A stretch of 64,000 nt of DNA from assembly GCA_012517355.1 (NCBI GenBank), contig JAAYVD010000120.1, positions 1-64,000 on the forward strand, read 5' to 3'. This DNA is from Candidatus Rifleibacteriota bacterium (GTDB taxonomy: Bacteria; Muiribacteriota; Ozemobacteria; Ozemobacterales; Ozemobacteraceae). Positions 33,186 to 40,352 of the stretch are shown here, in pieces. Position 1 is the first letter of the stretch. Every line of letters begins with the position of its first letter. The position numbers and the translations under genes are program-made. The notes beneath the pieces are model-generated. The model made no database searches. It was not told where the DNA came from and saw nothing but the letters and a program-made list of their open reading frames with translations.

Positions 33186-34423
33186 CCCGACCGCCACGAG
33201 GTCGGAAGGGTTTCCCCCTTGCCGCCACCGATGGCGCCTCGAAACGCGGGTTTCACGCATCGCCAGGGGGCCGACCGCCACGAGGCCGGCCATTCCCCCC
33301 TGCCGCCACGGAAGGCGGCGCGAAGCGCCCGGTTCGCGCCTTGACTGGGAAGGGGCGCCGTGGCATCGCCATGGGGCTCGTGGTGGTCATCATCACCGTG
33401 CTGTTCGTCGCCGTGTTCGCCATCCTGAACCTGATGCGCGGGGCCGGAGCCCAGGTCAGCTATTCCGACGCCCATGTGCGGTCCCTCGCCATCGCCGAAT
33501 CGGGCGTCAACCTGCTCGTGTCCCGCCTGATGGACGCCACCTGGGAGGACCGCTGGTTCCGCGACCGGCCCGACTTTCACGGCAGCCCCGTCGCCTGCGA
33601 GGGCGGCAACTTCATCTACGCCATCCAGGACACCCCCGGCGCCTCATTCACCGTCGACATCTGGGTGCGCGGGGAATACCGCTCGACCCGCCGCCTGCTC
33701 TTCTACCGCGTGAAATACGAGGACCTGTTGTTCAAGGGCCTGACCAGCCCAGGGTTCTCCTTCACCGCCGACCTGCCCGAGACCGCCGCGGCCGGCAGCC
33801 TGGCCGCCCCCGCCGTCGACAGCCTGACCGCGAAGATGAACGACCTCGTCGACCGCAAGGCCCAGACCCGCGGCGCCGCTGCCGACCGCTGGGAGGAGAT
33901 CGCCGACCAGGTCAACCCGACCGCCATCCTGACCACCCTCGGCGCCAACGTGCCCACCGCGGGTATCCCCGCCAGGAGCCAGGCTCCGGCCGGGGTGTCC
34001 ACCGCCGTCGCCCCCCGCCCCAAGGAGCCGGTCCCCGCCGGCGGCCGGTCCAACCTCCCGAACTATGACAAGGGCAAGCTCTGGGACTGGATCGGCAGGC
34101 AGGGCTTCGACTCCGAATACGCCGCCTACCTGCATGGCGTCGCCATCCGCAATTTCACCGAGATCGACGTCAAGAGCGCCCTCGAAAAGTATTCCCAGGC
34201 CGAGAGGCAGTTCAAGGCCTTCCTGCGGTTCCTCTTCCGCCACGCCCTGCGGGTGCAGGCCCTCCGGACCCAGGCCCGCCTCCGCTACGAGGCGGCCTGC
34301 GACGAACTCGACGCCCAGGCCGCCAGCCTGACCCCCGAAGAATACCAGGCCCGCAAAGCCGCCCTCCTTTCCGCCTACCGCCAGGAACTCGCGAGCATCG
34401 TCAATGCCAACCCAGCTCCCTGA
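33182..34423 (+). CDS. PilX/GspK-like membrane protein with repeat-derived N-terminus
   Basis: A 413-residue protein. A strong ribosome site (GGAGGAAGGG) precedes the ATG that overlaps the previous stop. Residues 1-55 are translated from two tandem copies of dispersed repeat family 2. Then GKGRRGIAMGLVVVIITVLFVAVFAILNLM gives a prepilin-like cleavage/TM segment (Gly61 before IAMGLV, no Glu5) followed by SLAIAESGVNLLVSRLM, the AE.G motif of PilX/GspK-type proteins. The C-terminal half is helical. An alternative TTG start at 33341 lies just after the repeats. Confidence 0.65.
   Translation: MTRPPRGRKGFPLAATDGASKRGFHASPGGRPPRGRPFPPAATEGGAKRPVRALTGKGRRGIAMGLVVVIITVLFVAVFAILNLMRGAGAQVSYSDAHVRSLAIAESGVNLLVSRLMDATWEDRWFRDRPDFHGSPVACEGGNFIYAIQDTPGASFTVDIWVRGEYRSTRRLLFYRVKYEDLLFKGLTSPGFSFTADLPETAAAGSLAAPAVDSLTAKMNDLVDRKAQTRGAAADRWEEIADQVNPTAILTTLGANVPTAGIPARSQAPAGVSTAVAPRPKEPVPAGGRSNLPNYDKGKLWDWIGRQGFDSEYAAYLHGVAIRNFTEIDVKSALEKYSQAERQFKAFLRFLFRHALRVQALRTQARLRYEAACDELDAQAASLTPEEYQARKAALLSAYRQELASIVNANPAP
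33187..33360 (+). repeat. Two tandem copies of repeat family 2 inside a coding region
   Basis: Copy 2 runs about 33187-33271 and copy 3 about 33272-33360. Both contain CGACCGCCACGAGG(T/C)CGG, TGCCGCCAC(C)G(A)TGGCG-like hairpin halves and CGAAACGC..GTTTC/CGAAGCGC..GTTCGCG. They sit between the ribosome site/start codon and the transmembrane segment of the PilX-like gene without breaking the frame. Confidence 0.75.
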
Positions 34424-36143
34424 CCGCCGCCGCCGGCCGGCCGCCGCCTTTCCCCCCGGGCTTTCCGTGGGGGGAGGGTTCCGGGGGTTCCGGGGACACG
34501 ATACGGAATTCCCCGGCGGTGGGTTCCGGGGACATGATACGGAATTCCCCCGCCGCGAGGTTCGAACCGGCCAGCCCGCCCGCTCTCGGGACTCCCGGCG
34601 CGGAGGGTTCCGTAGAGGGTTCCGGGGACACGATACGGAATTCCCCCACGGCGAGGTCCGAACCACCCCACCCGCCCGCTCTCGGGACTCCCGGTCCGGG
34701 CTCACCCTGCTCGAGGTCATGCTCGCCTTCGCCCTGCTGGTCTTCTCGTTCGTCGTCCTGATCACCGCCTTCCAGGGGGCTGGTCGCGAGACCCCGTTCA
34801 CCTCGGAACACTTCACCGCCATGTTCCTCGCCCAGAAGGTCATGGAGGACATCGCCCAGCGCACCGCCGAGAACCCCCATTTCTTCACCGAACTCGTCCG
34901 CGACGCCGAGGGGGAGGCGGTCCCCGTCGTCGACGGCCACAGCAAGTATTTCCGGCTGCTCGAGAACACCCGCAACTTCAACCAGTTGCTTCCCGAAGAG
35001 GACGACCCCATCACCGGGGGTGACCTCTACGAGCAGTTGAAGCCGTTCCAGGTGAAGGTGTCGACCCGCCTCCAGGAAGACCCGGTCACGGGTGGGGTGC
35101 GCCGCAACCTCGTCCTCGTCGAGATCCATCTGACCTGGACCTCGAAGGAAGGTCTGGCGCGCGACTACCGCCTCGCCCAGTTCATCCAGGGGAACAGCGA
35201 CGACCTCCTCGCCGAGGACCCCCAGACCACCCTGTCACCGGCCGCCCAGGCCCGCCTCGACCAACTGGCCGTGGCCGCCCTGGCGAAGATGATGGCCGCC
35301 GACGTTCCCGCCCTCGCCGGGGCCGTGCCCGGCCAGTTCACCGTCGAGGACCTGGCCGGCCACTCCCCCGGGGCCCAACCCGCCGCCCTCCTGGAGGTGG
35401 GTCGCATGCTCACCCTCGTCGACGGCACCCTGGCCGAGGACGACCGCCTGTCGACCCGCATCGCCGCCCTCGAGGTCGAGCGTGACGCGGTTCGCGCCGT
35501 GTTGCAGAAGTCCGACAAGAGCGCCGCCGACCAGGAGACCTGCCTGCGCTTCCTCGACCTGCAGAAGCGGATCGCCGCCCTCTGCGAACAGAAGGGCGTG
35601 GCCGACGTCGGCCACCTGCTCCTGCTCGAGCGCTCCCTGCCCGCCCTCGCCCCCATCTTCGCCGACCCCCAGGTGCTCGGCACCCTGGTGTCGCGCTATA
35701 CCCCCATGCTGATGGCCATCCTGAGCGATGCCGAGGAGATCGCCCACCTCACCATCCTCGCCTTCAGCAGCGCCGAGAAATGCTACCTGTCGATGGTCAG
35801 CCCGCCGGTCATCTCGGTGCTGCCCCGGCGCAAGGAGCCCGCCTACCTGCGCAAGGCCCTCGACATCCAGAAGGTCGGCATCCTCATGGAATCGCGGGAC
35901 GGCGAGGCCCGCCAGCGCCTCGCCGACTTCACCCACAACCTCGACCTGTTCCAGCGCAAATACCGCGGCCAGCACCCCAACTTCACCGACTTCCTCACCG
36001 CCGAGCAAAAACTGGCCGCCTCGCTGGCCAGCCTGCGCGCCGCCTACGCCGGCATCGTCAAGGCGTTTCGCACCATCGGGACCCAGTCCGACCGGATCCA
36101 ACAGATCGTGCGGTCCGTCCCCGGACAGTACAGTGGCCGCTGA
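34404..36143 (+). CDS. Type IV prepilin-like protein with repeat-derived leader
   Basis: A 579-residue protein. The prepilin signature RDSRSGLTLLEVMLAFALLVFSF starts at about residue 94 (cleavage after Gly99, Glu at +5). The ~99-residue leader contains three copies of GFRGHDTEFP, translated from the GGGGACA repeats of family 3, and two of VRT..PARSRDSR. No start codon exists between the repeats and the signature in this frame, so the long leader or an unusual start must be used. The C-terminal ~350 residues are helical with no recognised domain. It overlaps the previous gene by 20 bp. Confidence 0.65.
   Translation: MPTQLPDRRRRPAAAFPPGLSVGGGFRGFRGHDTEFPGGGFRGHDTEFPRREVRTGQPARSRDSRRGGFRRGFRGHDTEFPHGEVRTTPPARSRDSRSGLTLLEVMLAFALLVFSFVVLITAFQGAGRETPFTSEHFTAMFLAQKVMEDIAQRTAENPHFFTELVRDAEGEAVPVVDGHSKYFRLLENTRNFNQLLPEEDDPITGGDLYEQLKPFQVKVSTRLQEDPVTGGVRRNLVLVEIHLTWTSKEGLARDYRLAQFIQGNSDDLLAEDPQTTLSPAAQARLDQLAVAALAKMMAADVPALAGAVPGQFTVEDLAGHSPGAQPAALLEVGRMLTLVDGTLAEDDRLSTRIAALEVERDAVRAVLQKSDKSAADQETCLRFLDLQKRIAALCEQKGVADVGHLLLLERSLPALAPIFADPQVLGTLVSRYTPMLMAILSDAEEIAHLTILAFSSAEKCYLSMVSPPVISVLPRRKEPAYLRKALDIQKVGILMESRDGEARQRLADFTHNLDLFQRKYRGQHPNFTDFLTAEQKLAASLASLRAAYAGIVKAFRTIGTQSDRIQQIVRSVPGQYSGR
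34488..34646 (+). repeat. Three GGGGACA repeats, family 3, inside a prepilin gene
   Basis: Units at about 34488-34513, 34524-34551 and 34619-34646 read TTCCGGGGACACGATACGG or ...CATGATACGG, each ending AATTCCCC. The segment from 34540 to 34600 is also duplicated at 34635-34690 (shared CGCCCGCTCTCGGGACTCCC). In the prepilin frame each unit translates as GFRGHDTEFP. Confidence 0.8.
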
Positions 36144-36156
36144 GCCTCCTGCTGAG

Positions 36157-36242
36157 CCGACCGGCACGAGGTCGGAAGGCCCCCTTTGCCGCCATGGATG
36201 GCGGCGCGAGACGGCAGTTCCGCGCATCGCGAAGGGGCCGTC
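36157..36242 (+). repeat. Dispersed repeat, family 2, copy 4
   Basis: GACCGGCACGAGGTCGG, TTTGCCGCCATGGATGGCGG and CGCATCGCGAAGGGGCCGTC match the family consensus. It begins 14 bases after the prepilin-like gene. The rest of the 421-base gap up to 36564 is Pro-codon-rich, GC-rich DNA with no gene I can support. Confidence 0.75.
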
Positions 36243-36564
36243 CGGGGGGGCGACCGCCGGGACCGGGGAACGGGAGGCCGCCGCGACGCCCGCTCCTCGC
36301 GCGCCCGCCGAACCGTCGCCCGCGGTCGTCGGCCCGGACGCCCCCACCCGCGCGCCACCGCCACCCCCAGGCCCCCGATCGGAACCGGGTGGTGGCCCGC
36401 CTCGACTGACAGATGCCTTGGCGTCGCTTTGCCAGAGCAAATTTCGGACGATTCATCAGTTACGGGACAGCCACTGCCCGGAACCGGGTCCGCCATCATC
36501 CCCCCTGCCCGTTACGGATGCCGACGGGCCACCCCCGAAGCGCGTCCGGCCAGAGGGTTTCCCG

Positions 36565-36930
36565 TTGTCCGGCTTCCATGGGGTGGCGGCCGCCGGCGTC
36601 GTCACCCTGCTCGCCGTCCTGGCGGGGTTCTTCGTCTGGCGCCGCGGAACCCCCTATCAGGGGCCGGAGTCCAGCCCGAATGGTTTGTACTATGTGCAGA
36701 AGTTCGCCACCTGGTCGCCGCGGGGCTTCCTCCCCGCCGGCCCGGGCCAGGGGTCGGACGGGGTCGGCGGCTACCTGCGCCTGTTCACCCGCGACGGCAG
36801 GCTCCTGGCCGAACGCTGGGCCCCCTTCCTCCGCGACATTCGCCCCGTCTGGGCGGGCGACCGCGTCTTCCTCCTGGGCATCCCCGAGATGGACGACGAC
36901 CCCTGGATCCTGCCCGGCCCCGCCGACTGA
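36565..36930 (+). CDS. Small membrane-anchored protein of unknown function
   Basis: About 121 residues: a membrane anchor (GVAAAGVVTLLAVLAGFFVW) followed by a periplasmic part, SPNGLYYVQKFATWSPRGFL, GGYLRLFTRDGRLLAERWAP and VWAGDRVFLLGIPEMDD. The G.Y..Q.......P.....D..G..R.....G.LL.E pattern suggests a small beta-rich domain. The start is uncertain: a TTG at 36565 follows AGAGGG; a GTG at 36583 is possible. The frame stays open far upstream, but that part is Pro-rich and includes repeat family 2. Function not recognised. Confidence 0.5.
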   Translation: MSGFHGVAAAGVVTLLAVLAGFFVWRRGTPYQGPESSPNGLYYVQKFATWSPRGFLPAGPGQGSDGVGGYLRLFTRDGRLLAERWAPFLRDIRPVWAGDRVFLLGIPEMDDDPWILPGPAD

Positions 36931-36989
36931 ATCCCCTCGCGGGCCGGTCTGCCGTGGCCGATCCGGGGCGGACTACCGCCCCCCGCCGG

Positions 36990-37667
36990 TCAGCCCCCGC
37001 GGGGCGGCCAGGTGGTCACCAGGCGGCGTTGCGCCTCGGTTTCCGGGGAAGGCCGGTCGGCGTCGGGAAGACCCGCCCGCAACTCCGCCAGCCGCCGCAG
37101 CACCGCCTCCCCTGTCACCTGCCCCTGCTGCGCCAGCCAGGCCCCCACCACGGTGCCCGTGCGGCCGATCCCGCCCCAACAGTGCAGATACAAAGGGCGC
37201 CCCCGGGCCAGGCACCCGTCGATCGCGGCCAGGATCTCCCGCAGCCGGTCCGCGGTCGGCACCCCGAAATCCGGAATGGGGAAATGCACAACCTCCGTCG
37301 GCCCGCCATCCGCCGACCCGGACGTCCCGCCGCCGACCCGGCCCAGCGCGAGCCAGGCCTCTTCGTAGGGCCGGACGGCCCCGTCGCGGTGCGCGAAATG
37401 GGCGTTCCGCGCCGCCGGCAGCAAAGGGGGAGCGCCGGCATCGTGTCGGTCGGCCCCGCCGCCGTCGCCCAGTTCGGTGCTTTCCAACAGGCTGATGATG
37501 ACACGGATGCCAGATGTGTACAAAGCATGCATCCTGGACCCGATACCTTCCCGTGTTGGCGCGGATGGCAGGCCCCCGGCCAGGAAGGCCCCCGGCACGA
37601 CCCAATAGGAGGTGGGGAAGGGGACCGCCGGCCTTCCCCCGGGCCCCCCGCCCGGAGTCCCGGTCAC
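36990..37667 (-). CDS. Dual-specificity/tyrosine phosphatase-like protein
   Basis: A 225-residue protein with the PTP signature HCWGGIGRTGTVVGAWL (Cys and Arg of HCxxGxxRTG near residues 162-169) and a preceding FPIPDFGVP, the usual general-acid Asp loop. The N-terminal YWVVPGAFLAGGLPS is common in bacterial DSP-like proteins. A Gly/Pro-rich insertion lies around residues 68-120. It overlaps the O-antigen ligase-like gene by 4 bp, so the two are co-translated. It may control a tyrosine kinase or dephosphorylate a carbohydrate; this is undetermined. Confidence 0.8.
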   Translation of the reverse strand: MTGTPGGGPGGRPAVPFPTSYWVVPGAFLAGGLPSAPTREGIGSRMHALYTSGIRVIISLLESTELGDGGGADRHDAGAPPLLPAARNAHFAHRDGAVRPYEEAWLALGRVGGGTSGSADGGPTEVVHFPIPDFGVPTADRLREILAAIDGCLARGRPLYLHCWGGIGRTGTVVGAWLAQQGQVTGEAVLRRLAELRAGLPDADRPSPETEAQRRLVTTWPPRGG

Positions 37668-40348
37668 GGTCGCCCCGCCGCCGCGGAGCCCGTGGCCGTC
37701 GCCTTCCGGGCCGGCGCGGGCAGCCCGGTCGGCCGGGCCGGGGATGTGGCGGCGGGGCGAACCTGCGGATGGGCTGGCCCCCCGACCGGAATCTCCGGCT
37801 GGCCCGCCGCCGGCCCGCCCCCCCTGGGCGAGGCCGGCCCCTTCTTTCCGGTCCCCCTCGTTGGCACGGAGCCGAGGGGCCGAACCCCTTTCTCCGCGTT
37901 GGGGGTCCGGCCGGACGGGACGGTCGGGCTGCCCGTTCGGGCCGGCGGGCCGGCGGTTCCCGCCGGTTTGCCGGGGCTCAGGATCCCTTCGTCGGGGATG
38001 CCCATCCTGGAATCTTCTCCGGCGGGAAGGCTCCCCGTTCCCTCCGTTGCCGCCTCTTCATGGGACGGGCGGAGGGGCGGGTTCCGGTCGGTCCCCGCGC
38101 CATTGCCTGGACTCGGGGCGGACCCGGGAGCGGTGGTGGAGGCTGGTTGGGGGGAGGGAGGGGCCTCCGCGGTGTCCGGGCGGCCGGAGCCTGTGGCAAC
38201 GCCGGCCGGTGGTCCGGAAGCGGCCCCCGTCGCCGCCGGCTGCCCGAGCAGGAACGCCCGGTAGGCCTTGACCTCCCGGTAGGTGGTGTAGACGTCGTCG
38301 AACCCCGGCGAGGTCCGCAGGGCCTCGTCGAGCTGCGCCACCGCCTCGAGGGTCCGGCCGGCCGCGGCCAGCAGCCGCGCCGCCTGCAGGCGGAACCGCT
38401 CCGACGCCGGATCCAGGGCGATCGCCTTCAGCAGCAGGGCGATGGGATCCCCCTGGCGGGTGCGGTCGGCCAGGCGGCTCAGCTCGGCCCAGAACAAAGC
38501 TTCGGCCGGGTTGAGGCGGGTGGCCAGCTCGAGGCGGTTCCGGGCCCCCTCGAGGTCTCCCATCTGCTCGTCGAGGCCGGCCAGCATCGCCTGTACCACC
38601 GGCAGGCGCGGGTCGAACCGGTCCAGCGCCTCCAGGCTCTGCCTGGCCTCGGCCGGGTTGCCGGCGCGCAGGGCCACTCCGGCCCGCTCCAGCACCAGCT
38701 GCACGTGCAGGTACTTGAAGGTCAGCAGCAGGAAGACCACCAGCCCGAACCCGGCCAGCCCTCGCGCCATCGGCGTGCCGAACGGCGATTCCGGCCCCCG
38801 CCCCGGGCGGCCCCGGGTGGCCATCCGCAGCACCAGCCCGGTGGCGACCGCCAGCACCACCGCCGTCGGGAAAATGCGGTCCGAGAACCCGCCCAGGTTC
38901 TGCAGGAACAGGGCGGCCCAGGCCGCCGCCCCCGCCGCCCGCAGGCCGGTGGGACCGGGCGCCGGCCGCCGCCATTCCCGCCACACCTGGAGCACGAGCA
39001 GCAGGCACAGGGCGCCGAGCAGGCCGGTGGCCAGCGGCCCCGCCTCGACCAGGGTGTGCAAAAACTCGTTGTGCGCGTTGAACGGGTAATCGCCTCCGAC
39101 GATGCGGAACTGCGGGTAGACGGTGTTGAACGTGTGCAGCCCGTAGCCGAAGAACGGGATCCGGTCGACCGCCCGCATGATGCCGCGGTTGATCAGCGTC
39201 CGCTGCGAGGTGGTCATGTCGGACGGGTTGGCGATGCTCAGCAGCCGGTGCCGGAAGGGCCCCAGCACGAACACCCCCAACAGCAGCAGGCAGGCCACCA
39301 CGAACACCTTCATGCCCATCGACAGGCGCCGCTCCGGGCGGTGCAGCGCCAGGAACACCGCCACCGCCAGCAGACCGGCCAGGTAGCCGGTGCGGCTGAA
39401 GGTGGTCAGCAGCGCAACCCCCGCCCCGAAGAAGCCGGCCCCGAACAGGTAGGGACGCACCGGGTGATCGGGGTCGGTGAAGATGCCCCCCAGCGTGAAG
39501 GGAAGCAGCGCCGCCAGGTAGGCCCCGAACACGTTGGGGTCGGAAAAGAGGCCCGCGCACCGCGTCGGGATCAGCCCCCGCATCTCGGGATCGACCCACG
39601 AGGGCGGGATTGGCGCGGCCTCGAGGTATTCCCCCCGCGCCAGCCATCCGTGGACGACCCCGGCCAGCGCGGCGGCCGCGAACAGGGCGGGGCCGACCTT
39701 GGTGTCGGGACCGGCGTAGCGCACCGTGGCTGCGATCGCCACCAGCCCCAGCAGCTTGAGGAAGACCGGCGCCGAGACCGACGGATCGACCGACCGCACC
39801 GCCGACAGGCCCATCACCAGGAGCCACCCGAGGCAGAGGCGGAAGAACCACCCCGACAGCTGGTTGCCCGGCCGGTAGGCCCGGCCCCCGGCCAGCAAAA
39901 ACAGCAGCGGCACCGCCACCGCCTGGTGCAGCGCCACCGTGAACGGCTCGTTCAGGAAATACAGAAAGGGAACCGCGAACACCAGCCAGGCGGGCCAGAG
40001 CGGGGCCGCCCAACCGACCAGTTCGCCGAGCACGGGGGGCACTCCATGGTGGCCGTCCCCGTTCCCTTCAGGCCCGGGAAAGTCACCCAACCGGTCGTCC
40101 GCGTTCGGTCCCCGTGAGGCGGCCGGGACGGCCGTCTCGCGGTCCGTGGCCGGCGCCGGCTCTCCAGGGGTGGCGGAAGCGGACTCCGGACGTCCCGGGC
40201 CCGCCGCCCTCCCGGAGCCACCCGCGCGGGTTTCTCCCGGAGAGGAGCTTCCCGGCTCCTGCGGCCCGCCCGGCCCGCCCGCCCCGGGAGGGGGGGGCGG
40301 GGCCGCCCCCTCGTTCCCGGCCGGTGCGGGCCGCTCGCCTTCGCTCAC
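37664..40348 (-). CDS. O-antigen ligase/polymerase-like protein with TPR domain and disordered ends
   Basis: A large inner-membrane protein. After a ~105-residue Pro/Gly-rich leader come about 10-12 hydrophobic segments (WPAWLVFAVPFLYFL, VPLLFLLAGG, LGWLLVMGLSAV and others) and the Wzy_C/ligase region: CAGLFSDPNVFGAYLAALLPF, TTFSRTGYLAGLL, FGYGLHTFNTVYPQF and NAHNEFLHTLVEAG. TPR-like helices follow (AGNPAEARQSLEALDRFDPRLPVVQAML), then a ~200-residue Pro/Gly-rich tail. It polymerises or ligates undecaprenyl-linked glycan (family knowledge). The GTG at 40348 just after the upstream stop is my start; it could be 40513. Confidence 0.75.
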   Translation of the reverse strand: MSEGERPAPAGNEGAAPPPPPGAGGPGGPQEPGSSSPGETRAGGSGRAAGPGRPESASATPGEPAPATDRETAVPAASRGPNADDRLGDFPGPEGNGDGHHGVPPVLGELVGWAAPLWPAWLVFAVPFLYFLNEPFTVALHQAVAVPLLFLLAGGRAYRPGNQLSGWFFRLCLGWLLVMGLSAVRSVDPSVSAPVFLKLLGLVAIAATVRYAGPDTKVGPALFAAAALAGVVHGWLARGEYLEAAPIPPSWVDPEMRGLIPTRCAGLFSDPNVFGAYLAALLPFTLGGIFTDPDHPVRPYLFGAGFFGAGVALLTTFSRTGYLAGLLAVAVFLALHRPERRLSMGMKVFVVACLLLLGVFVLGPFRHRLLSIANPSDMTTSQRTLINRGIMRAVDRIPFFGYGLHTFNTVYPQFRIVGGDYPFNAHNEFLHTLVEAGPLATGLLGALCLLLVLQVWREWRRPAPGPTGLRAAGAAAWAALFLQNLGGFSDRIFPTAVVLAVATGLVLRMATRGRPGRGPESPFGTPMARGLAGFGLVVFLLLTFKYLHVQLVLERAGVALRAGNPAEARQSLEALDRFDPRLPVVQAMLAGLDEQMGDLEGARNRLELATRLNPAEALFWAELSRLADRTRQGDPIALLLKAIALDPASERFRLQAARLLAAAGRTLEAVAQLDEALRTSPGFDDVYTTYREVKAYRAFLLGQPAATGAASGPPAGVATGSGRPDTAEAPPSPQPASTTAPGSAPSPGNGAGTDRNPPLRPSHEEAATEGTGSLPAGEDSRMGIPDEGILSPGKPAGTAGPPARTGSPTVPSGRTPNAEKGVRPLGSVPTRGTGKKGPASPRGGGPAAGQPEIPVGGPAHPQVRPAATSPARPTGLPAPARKATATGSAAAGRP

Positions 40349-40352
40349 AGGG

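Noticed and set aside
34488-34646. CRISPR-like array
   Set aside because: Three units only, uneven spacing, near-duplicated 'spacers' and location in an open prepilin frame; no cas genes nearby.
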